A stretch of 64,000 nucleotides of DNA from Owenia fusiformis (Eukaryota; Annelida; Polychaeta; Sabellida; Oweniidae): positions 23,202,455-23,266,454 of the forward strand of contig CAIIXF020000002.1 of assembly GCA_903813345.2 (NCBI GenBank), given 5' to 3'. Each line of letters opens with the position of its first letter. Position 1 is the stretch's first letter. The translations under genes were made by a program, and so were the position numbers. This document shows, one piece after another, positions 13,174 to 35,898 of the stretch. The notes below the pieces were generated by a model. It was given only the letters and a program-made list of their open reading frames with translations, was not told the DNA's origin and searched no databases.

Positions 13174-13428
13174 CACACTGGAATAGCCTGACAACGGTAA
13201 AGTCAGATACCGCTGTCACCGTTGGTTAAATTTAAGACTTTATTTCAATCATAGAACATGATTAACTGTACAATGAGTATAAAGACACTTTGATTGATTG
13301 TTGTTCAAAAGGATGTCTAGGTGCTCTATTAAATATACAGTTCATGAAAATCTAATTGAAGCGACGGTTATGTCCGCCATTTGTGACAACGGTATCTGAC
13401 TTTACTGTTGTCAGGCTATTCCGGTGTG
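13174..13428. mobile_element. Short inverted-repeat element, full copy
   Basis: Ends CACACTGGAATAGCCTGACA and TGTCAGGCTATTCCGGTGTG are inverted repeats, extending through CGGTAAAGTCAGATACCG. Possible ATTA target duplication flanks it. A truncated copy of the same family is at 35219-35397. Confidence 0.75.
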
Positions 13429-13986
13429 ATTAATGAAATGGGTAATATTTTTCACTTTTCTGTCCCTATTTACTTGTTATGTACATATATTCATGTTATG
13501 AGAGAACAGATAGTTTGAATAAATGTACATGTATTTTGATTAAATGCTGAAATGCTGATTTTTGTTTTCAACTTTTTGAAAGTGAGTAACTACGGTTAAG
13601 TGAAGTGTACAAAGTATGTAGAAGCATTAGTGTTTGTATAATATAAAACACAAAATCTTTGTATTTTTTATTAATTTTATACATAAATAAAATGTATATT
13701 TTGTAACAACAGTGTTGTATAATTTATTAATTCTTAGTTAATTCATTCAATACTAAAATGCTTTACGCAGATAAGCGTGAATATGCTAATTAACCTGTAC
13801 TTTGGAAAAGGCTTCTACAAATATTTCAGTTTATTTTTCATCAACACCTTTTCAACAAGCATCAACTTTACTTGAATCAGTTAAGTATAATGCACCCTGA
13901 TGACAGTATTCGATTGAGCCATTTTTTAATCTATTCTGCAATTTAAGAAACTGTTATAGATTTTGTTCCAAAAAGAAATTCAAGTT

Positions 13987-14130
13987 ATGCCTGGGTCACA
14001 TTTGCTTTGATTCATCGGCTGGCGCATGGGGCCTATTGAGTATTTTGTTCAAAACTGCATACAATTCTGAACAAAATACTTAATTGGCCAGGCACCAGCC
14101 AATGAATTAGTGCAAATGTCACTTAGGCAT
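13987..14130. mobile_element. Hairpin-forming short element
   Basis: ATGCCTGGGTCACATTTGC on the left pairs with GCAAATGTCACTTAGGCAT on the right. Inner arms pair through GAGTATTTTGTTC and GAACAAAATACTT. Confidence 0.6.
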
Positions 14131-14251
14131 TACGAAACCAAAACTTGATGGTATATCCAATGAATCTCTTGTGAAGCATGTGGGTAGAGCGAGTATTCGA
14201 GCTAATGTATCTTGCTTTTTTATGCATTGTGATGTTTACAAACATGTACCA

Positions 14252-14455
14252 GTGATCTCCCCAGGATTTTTTCTCAGGTCGGTGCAAAACTATTATTTTC
14301 ACAATTCAGTCTAAAATTTGTCAAAATATGCCAATTTTTCATGATTTTTCTCATTTTCAAGTGGGTGCAAATGGATTCTCTGGTGGGTTCAAGCCTATTT
14401 TAAAAATCCCAGGTAGGTGCTGTGCACACTTATAATGCTGGGGTGATCTCTGTGC
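14252..14455. mobile_element. Dispersed GTGATCTCCCCAG element, copy 1
   Basis: It starts GTGATCTCCCCAGGATTTTT and ends in an inverted GCTGGGGTGATCTC. It contains the words TTTTCAAGTGGGTGCAAATG. Related copies are a fragment at 45719-45800 and one split by a mariner insertion at 58636-59935. Confidence 0.65.
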
Positions 14456-14934
14456 ATTACCGCCATTACATGCAGCTTTTCCAAATGTGTCCAACTGATA
14501 CCTACATTGAGAAAAGCATTAGAGTAACCTTTTAACATACAATTTGGAATGTTGATATTAATACATATGTGTTGGCCTACACACATGCACATAATGGTGC
14601 ATGGTCCATATTAATACTGTGAATGATAACACTTTTGAAAAAAGAACAGGTTTAAAATTAAATATTTATTCCCTTAAGGATGGTATCCAATTGTCAAAAG
14701 TTGCAAAATACAAAGTTAATATCATTAGAATGTGGGGTAAATGATGATTCCATTGGTAAAAACTAAAGAATGTTGAGTTTTTGAAAAAAAGATTTTTAAA
14801 TTTTGTCATATGGGGAAAGTAAGGGCTTGTTGCACCATAAAGAAATTGATTTTGTCATTCCACAACTGTTGACCATTGGATACAATCTCTTCTCTGAAAT
14901 AAAATAATTCAATTTTCTAAGTCATTACAGTACT

Positions 14935-27668
<12,734 letters not shown>

Positions 27669-28339
27669 GATGACCTTATACCATAAATAGCTGCAGAAAT
27701 ATACTCTAGTACGATATCACGATGCAGTATTCCATTAAACGTGAGAAAATGAACTTTGTTTATTTATTTTTGATTTTTATTTTCATTGACTTCCATCTTG
27801 GGAGCATTTATTTCTTGCTTTTCAAAAATGTTTTTCCCAAATCCGATCTCAGCTGCAGCGTGGTCCGATATGCACATGGAAATATATTTCAAAACATTTT
27901 TCTGGTTAAATTATATGAATAAATAGAAGGTTAAACCTCCTATTAGTCAATTGAAAATACCATTGAAAATCAAATACAAGACTACCTGATGTAATTTTTC
28001 TGCTTCCGGTTATGAATCAAAGTCTCAAGATTTGATAAACTTTCAGGTATTACACTAAAATAGCACAAGATACTGACGTATCATTCGTAAGAACTGATAG
28101 ATGATAGCATTATCTACTACCAGACACTATTATAAGCAGGTGTGAGCACTTAAACCCAGGTAAGGTCAAGAACATAAATAAATATTTTCAGAAATTAGAT
28201 TTCACATGTCTGTCAGATCTTACTAGGGCGAAGGGGTGTAACGTCGACACCATTTTGGGGTAACTTCTACATGTGGGGTAACTTCGACACCTTGTTGTTT
28301 ATTTGCTCTAATTTCCGATCTAGGGGGAAACCATGTTTT

Positions 28340-28412
28340 TTTCGAGGTCTCCTCTGCCGAAGGCAGCGCAAAGTAGGAGCGTAGCAACTACTTTGCGGGA
28401 GACCTCGAACCA
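28340..28412. repeat. 73-bp imperfect palindrome
   Basis: TTCGAGGTCTCC at the left pairs with GGGAGACCTCGAA at the right, with GCAAAGTAG/CTACTTTGC pairing inside. It could form a stem. Function unknown; it does not fit a tRNA. Confidence 0.6.
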
Positions 28413-29084
28413 TTGATCACGTTTGCTCCTGTAATTATTCACTTTTTCACCTCTTTAAAATGTGATTTCAATCAGTTGATCTAAATTTCGGACTTTGACC
28501 TCAAATTCAAATATTATATTTAAAAAAAAAAATACTGACTCCTTACATGGGCTTTTAACTAGAAGGGTAGGAAACTTCCCATATTTCATACATAAGCATT
28601 GCCTTTTGGGTTTTCAGAATTGGAGAATGTACACATTCCAAGAAAATCTTATTTTTTACTTTTTAGGGATGATTTAAAGAAATAACTCAAATATAAAAAC
28701 ATGATTATCTACATACATGTTCATGTTGATAATTTAATAAAAAATGAAATTCATCATAATAATGACAATACAGAAAGTGAACATTCTCCCACAAATTTTG
28801 TTTTTATTGGAATGTGTTCTTGAATTATTACCCACAATGCAATACTCGAAGAGAACATCTTGATAGTTTATTGGTCTTTTTGTTTACTTTTCCATGAGAC
28901 TGAACATATTTTATGCTTTAATCATATTGAAAATTGATTTTTATTCAAAATAATACTAAAACATGTACATTTATCTAGTACTTTTTCAAATATTACCACA
29001 AAAAGGGAAGCATGGCATCGCTCATTTGAAGGTCTCATGTTTATAACACAGAGTTGCATACCCTTCTAATTGAAAGCCCATGCT

Positions 29085-29247
29085 TGTTATGTTCTCTTAT
29101 TTTAATAAATAAGATGGACAAAATATGTAGTACTGGTTTAGTTTTATTTCACTTCTCATAGATGGCGTTCTATACTGAACGAAAAGACATATACAGTAAA
29201 TAAACCCGGGAGCTACAGAATGAGCACTTATTACACATATCATGACA
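29085..29247 (-). repeat. 3' LTR of the gypsy element
   Basis: 163 bp, apparently identical by eye to 34098-34260. It contains AATAAA on the element strand (within GAAATAAAAC), a candidate polyadenylation signal. Confidence 0.93.
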
Positions 29248-29260
29248 TCTCCCTTTTAAG
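29248..29260 (-). other. Polypurine tract of the LTR element
   Basis: On the element strand the bases next to the 3' LTR read AAAAGGGAGA, the expected plus-strand primer position. Confidence 0.75.
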
Positions 29261-29418
29261 ATTTTTACTTTAAACAATCTTTTACAATACACAAAGTAAA
29301 TTTAGCAAGTTATCATGATTAACTTCTTATTTTAATACTGAAAATGACATATCACTCATAAACAGTTTAGAATGTCTAATCTCTCACAAGATATTTTAAA
29401 TGTTTTATACCTCATATT

Positions 29419-32400
29419 TTAAGAGTTTTTATATCTTGCTGGTTTAGATACTGTGATACCACTTCTGGATCTAGTTTGAATTGGTGACCTGAAAGTAGGG
29501 GTAATACTTTCCTTTACAGGAGAACTGACTTGATCACTACCTTCAGATGACAATTCATTCTGAATAGAACTTGGAGAAATAGGAGTCACTTGATGATTGT
29601 TATTTTGAACATTACTACTGCTAGTATCTGGATACTCAAAATCATCTTTGATATGCACTTGGACATTAGGCTTATGTTCAGTTTTCATCAAATGTCTCTG
29701 ATTCCTTCTATACACACCACCTTGATGTTCAACAATGAAAGATCTTGGAGCTTTGTCTGTACTTAGGATTTTACCTGGTGAGCTCCAAAGTTTCTCAGTG
29801 TCCAACTTCATTCTAACATGATCTCCAGTTTTCAGTGTAGGAACATGATTTAAAGCAGTTTTGTTATACTGTTTTGCTACTTGAGCTTTGTACTCAGCAT
29901 CATGTTGCTTCACTGCGGAATGATCAACTACACTTGAGTTAAGTTTATGAGGAACTATAGGCAAAGTAGTCTGAATTTCTCTACCATACAATAACTTTGC
30001 AGGACTGACCCCAGTGGCTACAGATGGAGTTGCACGATGAGCTAGTAGAGATAATGACGGATCTTCCGAACGAAGAATTTCCTTAGCCGCTTTAACCGCG
30101 CGTTCTGCCATACCATTTGATTGATGAAAATGGGGACTACTTGTCACATGATTAAACCCATATTCCTTAACAAACTCTTGAAATTCAGAACTTGTGAACT
30201 GTGGTCCATTATCAGTAAACAATGTTTCACAAATTCCAAATCTGGCAAACATAGACTTTAGTCTCTCAATGATTTTTCTTGCTGTGACACTACTTGGTAC
30301 ATGCACAATTTCTAAAAATCTTGAATAGTAATCTATCACAACAAGATACTGTTTCCTCATATACTCGCACATATCTGCTGCAATTTTCTCCCATGGCCTA
30401 TCAGGTAATGGAGTACTAATTAATGTTTGCTTTTGCTTAGTAGGCTTGTACTTTTGACAATGATCACAACTACTAACTTTCTGTTTTATCATGTTGCTCA
30501 TACCTGGCCACCAGACACATGAATTTGCTCTCTCTCTACACTTACGAAGACCAAAATGACCTTGATCATGTATCTTATTTAGAATCTCACTGCGATAACT
30601 CTTTGGAATGACTATTTGATCACCATAAAGTAGGATACCATTGGCTATGCTGAAATTGCCTCTATACTCATAATATGGTAATACATTCTCAGGTATATCA
30701 TTTCTTGGCCAACCCTGTACAGTGAATTCAATAACTTTCTGGATATCTTCATCCTTCTCAGACAACAATCTCAAATGCTCAAGACGAACACTAGAAATAG
30801 GCAAATTGAGGACTGAAGATGACACATTTTGCTCAATCTCATGAATCTCAATTTCCTCTTTTGAATCTAGTTGACATGGCAATGGTTTCCTTGACAACAA
30901 ATCAGCAACTACCAACTCTTTACCAGGTCTATGAATTGCAATGAAATTAAATCTCATCATTCTAATCAATAACCTTTGAATACGTAGAGGAACCCTATCT
31001 AGGTCTTTCTCATTAAACAGAGGTATCATTGGTTTGTGATCTGTATGTAGGATAAATCTATCGAGACCAACTAAAAATCTGTCTAACTTCTCACATGTCC
31101 ATACACTTGCCAAACACTCTTTTTCAATTTGAGCATATCTTCTTTCACAATCAGACAATGTACGTGACACAAAAGCTACAGGTTTCCACTGATCATTAGT
31201 TTTCTGCATGAGACAACCTCCAATGCCATAAGAACTTGCATCTGAACTAACCATTGTTGGCTTTGTAACATCATACATTTGTAAAGTTGGAGCATTTGAA
31301 ATCTGGCTTTTTATCTCATTAAAAGCTTTCTCTTGGGCTTGATCCCACACCCATATGACATCTTTGCACAATAACTCATGTAGTGGATGAAGGATTGTGG
31401 AAAGATTTTTCACAAATTTCCCAAGATAGTTAACTGCCCCCAGAAAACCTCGTAATTCTGTTGTATTGGTGGGAACACTCATTTCTAAAATTGCTTGGAC
31501 ATTTTTAGGATTAGGTTTTAGACCGTCTTTCCCGACACGCTGTCCAACAAAGTCAACCTCCGGTGCTCTAAATACACATTTTTCAGAGTTCAATTTGAGA
31601 CCGGCCTTGTGAATTTCACGAAGAACTTTACCTAAATTCTTGTCATGATCAGTAATATCAACTCCGCCTACAATTATATCGTCCATGAAGACATCACATT
31701 TTTCAATGTTTTCTAGTAGGCTGGACATTTCGCGCTGACATATTTCTGGAGCCAGTGAAACCCCGAACGGCATGCGTAAATGACAATACCGACCAAACGG
31801 TGTCATAAAAGTTGTAAGTACTTGACTTTCTTTGGTAAGTTTGAATTGATGGAAGCACCCACTGACATCCAAAGTGGAAAACATAGTACAGTCAGCAAGT
31901 TTAGTCAATACGGAATCTGTTGTGGGCATCATGTATCTCTCGCGTTTTATATTCTTGTTGAGCTTCCGGAAATCCCCACATATTCTAACCCGTTTTCCCG
32001 ATTTGCGCGGTACAACAACAATAGGCGCACACCACGGTGTCGGTTCTTTTATTTTTCGTATTTTATTTTCAGATTCTAGTAAATCCAACTCTTCCTTTAC
32101 CGATTTCATAAGCGGATACGGTATACGTCGTGGATTAGCAACTGAGTAGGGTTCTGCACCCTCTATAAGTTTTATGTCAACCTCACTCCCATTGTACGTA
32201 CCATTGTTACCGAATAACTCTGACTCTATTCTTTCATCTACAGGTAACTTTGTAAAATTCTTACAACAGGGAATAGAATCAGTTTTACTCTTACACTCAG
32301 TGGTACTGTTACACTCAGTTGTGTTTTTACACTCAGTTGTATTTTTACACTCAGTTGTACTCTTGGTACACTCAACTGTATTGTTGTTACACTCTGTTTC

Positions 32401-33684
32401 ACAGGCAGTATCAATTGTCTTAGTACTGACTGATATCTCAGGATTACTACCCCTTTTCACCAAGTTGAGCTTGTAAGCTGCATTTCTAGACAATAAATTG
32501 TCTACAATATTATTGACTACTATAACACGTAGATACTGATTACAGGAAGAATCAATTCTTGCAATAAACACACCCCTGGGATCCAAATTTCCCCCTGGAC
32601 TTCGTAACTGACCATCAAATGGTTTCAATACAGGCTTGTTTGGCATATCAGAGTAATTCTTATAAGACATAACACAAGCATCAGCCCCTGTATCTATTTT
32701 GAAATTTACCCTACAACCATTGATAGGCAAGCTACAACGCCATGGTGGTTCAACTGTATTACATGCATCAACATTACACATAGTATTACATGCATCTACA
32801 TTACACATAGTATTACATGCATCTACATCATTTATAGCATCAAACATATCTACATTGTCTACCACTTGTGGTTGAACATAAACAACTTCACGAATAATTT
32901 TCTCAGCTTGCTCAGATTTCTTTGGATTTTTGTCACTTTTTCCTTTCTTGGAACGGCACATAGAACTGAAATGATTCATGTTTTTACAATTGTAGCACTT
33001 TTTGCCATATGCTGGGCACTTTTGTACTTCATGATTCCTACCACACTTCCCACATGGTTTGTGAGATTTAGATTTATTTTTATCAAATTTCACATGATCA
33101 ACACACTGATCTTCTTGAATATTATCAGCATTCAATTTCGCCTGGCTATACACCATTTCATGATTACGTATACGTTGGATGCATTTCTCTAGAGGTAAAT
33201 CTTTTGTTTGCAACTCCAGAGCTAATCTTGTGTCACGAAGTCCATTTATGAGTCTGGTACGCAAACGACGATCTCTATCTGTAAAGTTGCATTTGTCGCT
33301 AAGATGATATAGATCACGAATAAATGACTCACAGCTTTCGCCTTCACGTTGACAGCGTTTGTCAAACACCAGCTCCTCATTAAACAAATTCAGCTTCGGA
33401 ACAAAATAGTTATCAAACTGTTGTAACACCCGATCAAAACTACGTGGATCTAATTCTATTACCTCACCCTCCAACAGCGGTCCCACTACAGGTGGAAAAT
33501 GTAACGTACGGTAAATCTTTTCCGCTTCATGACCCATCGCATAAATTAGGGCAGAAACTTGGACATCATTGTCCTCAAGGTGAAGCTTAGTGGCGAGACG
33601 AAATCTCTGAAATCTATCTTTCCAATCTGGCCAGTCATTAGGCTCCTCAAATCGGAAATTCTCTGGTGGGTAGAATTTTGCCAT
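29419..33684 (-). CDS. Gag-pol polyprotein of the LTR retrotransposon, 1421 aa
   Basis: The frame is uninterrupted from ATG to stop. Gag-like N-terminus (about 1-200) is followed by two zinc knuckles (about 211-243, the second of CX2CX4HX4C form). The aspartic protease motif DTGADA is at 331-336. Reverse transcriptase follows, with FMDD at about 666-669, then RNase H (about 770-890). The integrase has an HHCC zinc finger (about 1040-1090) and a DDE core with TDNGPQF. No chromodomain and no envelope gene are seen. Two low-complexity coding repeats occur: DACNTMCNV near 288-310 and TECKNT near 443-465. Gag and pol are fused in one frame, so no frameshift signal is needed. Confidence 0.95.
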   Translation of the reverse strand: MAKFYPPENFRFEEPNDWPDWKDRFQRFRLATKLHLEDNDVQVSALIYAMGHEAEKIYRTLHFPPVVGPLLEGEVIELDPRSFDRVLQQFDNYFVPKLNLFNEELVFDKRCQREGESCESFIRDLYHLSDKCNFTDRDRRLRTRLINGLRDTRLALELQTKDLPLEKCIQRIRNHEMVYSQAKLNADNIQEDQCVDHVKFDKNKSKSHKPCGKCGRNHEVQKCPAYGKKCYNCKNMNHFSSMCRSKKGKSDKNPKKSEQAEKIIREVVYVQPQVVDNVDMFDAINDVDACNTMCNVDACNTMCNVDACNTVEPPWRCSLPINGCRVNFKIDTGADACVMSYKNYSDMPNKPVLKPFDGQLRSPGGNLDPRGVFIARIDSSCNQYLRVIVVNNIVDNLLSRNAAYKLNLVKRGSNPEISVSTKTIDTACETECNNNTVECTKSTTECKNTTECKNTTECNSTTECKSKTDSIPCCKNFTKLPVDERIESELFGNNGTYNGSEVDIKLIEGAEPYSVANPRRIPYPLMKSVKEELDLLESENKIRKIKEPTPWCAPIVVVPRKSGKRVRICGDFRKLNKNIKRERYMMPTTDSVLTKLADCTMFSTLDVSGCFHQFKLTKESQVLTTFMTPFGRYCHLRMPFGVSLAPEICQREMSSLLENIEKCDVFMDDIIVGGVDITDHDKNLGKVLREIHKAGLKLNSEKCVFRAPEVDFVGQRVGKDGLKPNPKNVQAILEMSVPTNTTELRGFLGAVNYLGKFVKNLSTILHPLHELLCKDVIWVWDQAQEKAFNEIKSQISNAPTLQMYDVTKPTMVSSDASSYGIGGCLMQKTNDQWKPVAFVSRTLSDCERRYAQIEKECLASVWTCEKLDRFLVGLDRFILHTDHKPMIPLFNEKDLDRVPLRIQRLLIRMMRFNFIAIHRPGKELVVADLLSRKPLPCQLDSKEEIEIHEIEQNVSSSVLNLPISSVRLEHLRLLSEKDEDIQKVIEFTVQGWPRNDIPENVLPYYEYRGNFSIANGILLYGDQIVIPKSYRSEILNKIHDQGHFGLRKCRERANSCVWWPGMSNMIKQKVSSCDHCQKYKPTKQKQTLISTPLPDRPWEKIAADMCEYMRKQYLVVIDYYSRFLEIVHVPSSVTARKIIERLKSMFARFGICETLFTDNGPQFTSSEFQEFVKEYGFNHVTSSPHFHQSNGMAERAVKAAKEILRSEDPSLSLLAHRATPSVATGVSPAKLLYGREIQTTLPIVPHKLNSSVVDHSAVKQHDAEYKAQVAKQYNKTALNHVPTLKTGDHVRMKLDTEKLWSSPGKILSTDKAPRSFIVEHQGGVYRRNQRHLMKTEHKPNVQVHIKDDFEYPDTSSSNVQNNNHQVTPISPSSIQNELSSEGSDQVSSPVKESITPTFRSPIQTRSRSGITVSKPARYKNS

Positions 33685-33685
33685 T

Positions 33686-33850
33686 TTATCACACAGATAA
33701 CAGCATCAATATCACACAGATATCAGCGTCAATAATATCACACAGATAACAGCTTCAATATCACACAGATATCAGCGTCAATAATATCACACAGATAACA
33801 GCTTCAATATCACACAGATATCAGCGTCAATAATATCACACAGATATAAT
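33686..33850 (-). repeat. Minisatellite in the 5' leader of the LTR element
   Basis: Alternating words ATCACACAGATAACAGC and ATCACACAGATATCAGCGTC make a roughly 56-bp unit repeated about three times just upstream of the gag start. Confidence 0.8.
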
Positions 33851-34079
33851 ATATAAGTAGCTCGTAGCTATATAGTCACACGAAGTAGTATATTATCTCA
33901 CGAAGAATTTGGGCGAAATCTTTGGTTTCAAAATGTCGACCCCTCAAATGTACCTTCAGCACTTCCGGTTGACACGAGGCAAGCCTTTTCACACAGAATA
34001 CTCACGACTCCTACATTCAGGAAAAGTCACACCTAGCTGAAAATGATCTATGGATGTTCCGATTGAACGTTGTAATCGC

Positions 34080-34097
34080 TTTTATTAACTGCCACCA
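34080..34097 (-). other. Primer-binding site of the LTR element
   Basis: Immediately after the 5' LTR the element strand reads TGGTGGCAGTTAATAAA. TGG at zero spacing is the complement of a tRNA CCA end. The tRNA cannot be named with confidence. Confidence 0.7.
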
Positions 34098-34260
34098 TGT
34101 TATGTTCTCTTATTTTAATAAATAAGATGGACAAAATATGTAGTACTGGTTTAGTTTTATTTCACTTCTCATAGATGGCGTTCTATACTGAACGAAAAGA
34201 CATATACAGTAAATAAACCCGGGAGCTACAGAATGAGCACTTATTACACATATCATGACA
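34098..34260 (-). repeat. 5' LTR of the gypsy element
   Basis: 163 bp, apparently identical by eye to 29085-29247. The right edge is followed by target duplication ATGCT. Confidence 0.93.
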
Positions 34261-34696
34261 ATGCTCCTTATTATATTTTTAAAAGTCTTTCAATTAAAGT
34301 GAAATGAAGCCAAAATCAGCTAAAATTATGCAATGTCGTAAAATGGCGTGACTGGAATATGATGCAATCAACTGTGACGTCAGACACGTATTGCCACATC
34401 AACAACTAAACAAACAATTAATATAGACTTCACTGATTGGTTTAAAGATTCTGCGCATCATTTGTGATGTCATAAACATGTTACCCAACCAACAACTAAA
34501 CAAATAACAAATAGGAATATAGGTTCGTTCAGTGCCACGCTCTTGAATCAATTATAAACAGGGATAATCAACAGATATATGAGAGGGTCAGCCATTTTTT
34601 GACTTGGAAACCTCAACTCGAGGAGTTTGCTTCATTTTCTTGTTTTCTCGCATGGATCGAGATCTCGCGAGATTTTAATTTTTCCAGATATCAAAC

Positions 34697-34728
34697 ATGG
34701 CGGAAAATGGAAATTCTACTTCTAATAC
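34697..34728 (+). other. Exon-like ATG segment inside the inverted-repeat element
   Basis: An ATG in good context (AACATGG) opens MAENGNSTSNT and runs straight into a consensus donor, GTAAGTG. It lies just inside the right end of element 28226-34798. It could be a remnant or captured first coding exon, or chance. Confidence 0.25.
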
Positions 34729-35218
34729 GTAAGTGTCGAAGTTACCCCGTCTATTATGTCAACATTACCCCACACGTCAACATTACACCCCTTTGCCCTA
34801 TATTTGCACATAGCCATCTTTTAGATATCTCTCAGGAGATAGCTTTGTGCAAACTAAGTAAGTCAGATCATAATCATCATGTTGACTACATCATACATCA
34901 CCCTTAGGAAAAATGTTATGGGTATTACCCATAGTGTTATCCATAATAATGGTAATTCATTAGGTCATTTATGGTTTATATTTACTTCAATTATCCTTAA
35001 GTTATGGGTACCTGGGGGCTATGGGTAACAATATGGGTAGTTATGTGAAACAACAACTACTAAATTCCACTTGTTATTTCACAGGAGGTAAAAATGCACA
35101 CTGCCTAGATTCTTTGTAAGGGTTGTCAGACATCGGATTGGCCGCCATATTTGAAATGAGAATATCACTAAAAAGAGCTTTGTGCATGTCGTAACATATC
35201 GACAGTTTATTTTGATGG

Positions 35219-35397
35219 TAGAACATAATTAACTGTACAATGAGTATTACGACACTTTGATTGATTGTTGTTCCAAAGGAATTTAGTCTAGGTGCTCTAT
35301 TAAACATACAGTTCATGAAAATCTAATTGAAGTGACGGTTACGTCCGCCATTTATGACAACGGTATCTGACTACTGTTGTCAGGCTATTACGGTGTG
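35219..35397. mobile_element. Truncated copy of the 13174 element
   Basis: TTAACTGTACAATGAGTAT through TGTCAGGCTATTACGGTGTG matches 13250-13428. The left terminal repeat is missing. Confidence 0.8.
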
Positions 35398-35898
35398 AAA
35401 AGACTTATAGCAGTGATTAACTATAACTATAACTATGTAATTGAGATGATAATGTAACTCTCAATAATCAAGCAAGCATCAATCACTTTTTACAATATTT
35501 CCTGTTGATGAAGCAATATCACTTATCGATCTGGTCATGCTGCCCATTTACATTTTAAAATTGTTTGTTGCAAAAGTAAGAAAATTTGATTATTTTTTTG
35601 TTGTAAATATAACACGCTTGATAAGAATGAAAAGTTGTAATTATTGTAATGTTTATAAACAGTACACGAAACAAGTTGTTGTAATTATAATATTGTGTCC
35701 CAACCCTTTAAACTAAATGTAGAAGAAAAACTAAACACTATAAAAGATTTGAAAAGATACATTTAAAATATAGTATTCACTTTTGAAACACCTTGTAGGT
35801 ACAGAATTCATCTCAATATAGTTATACAAAGATATATAAAGACCGTTCTTTCATTTTTTCAGGAGTGATGTTGTAAATGTACTTCAATTCGCAATAAG

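Larger units (their letters stand above)
8648..14934. other. Intergenic spacer between PRMT9 and TMEM184C stop codons
   Basis: No exon of either gene is seen. The spacer holds the PRMT9 3' UTR, a solo mariner-type end (about 9492), a 2.2 kb inverted-repeat element (10038-12250) with a nested hairpin element, and three small inverted-repeat elements between 13174 and 14455. On the minus strand an AATAAA at about 14660, roughly 270 bp past the TMEM184C stop, is a candidate polyadenylation signal. Confidence 0.6.
29085..34260 (-). mobile_element. Complete Ty3/gypsy LTR retrotransposon, Steamer/Mag-like
   Basis: Element length 5176 bp. The two 163-bp LTRs look identical, start TGTCAT and end ATAACA in element orientation, and are flanked by the 5-bp target duplication ATGCT (29080-29084 and 34261-34265). 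A primer-binding site adjoins the 5' LTR and a purine tract adjoins the 3' LTR. One long gag-pol frame is intact. Size, short LTRs, 5-bp duplication and single frame match the Mag lineage that includes Steamer of bivalves; lineage placement is from memory, not a tree. Identical LTRs imply a recent insertion. Confidence 0.93.
28226..34798. mobile_element. Inverted-repeat element split by the LTR retrotransposon
   Basis: The left tip GGGCGAAGGGGTGTAACGTC and the complement of the right tip, GGGCAAAGGGGTGTAATGTT, match, followed by shared GGGGTAACTTCGACAC. TA flanks both ends. Without the 5.2 kb LTR element the host element is about 1.4 kb. It lies between the divergent TMEM184C and SPART genes. 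No transposase is recognised. A further inverted pair (ATGGGCTTTTAACTAGAAGG near 28545 and its relative near 29060) suggests a third nested layer. Confidence 0.75.

Noticed and set aside
28340-28412. The palindrome considered as a tRNA or tRNA-derived SINE head
   Set aside because: No A-box/B-box arrangement or cloverleaf could be drawn; it is one long stem.
31780-33192. Plus-strand frames of 90-108 codons inside the LTR element
   Set aside because: They are antisense shadows of the gag-pol frame and show no motif.
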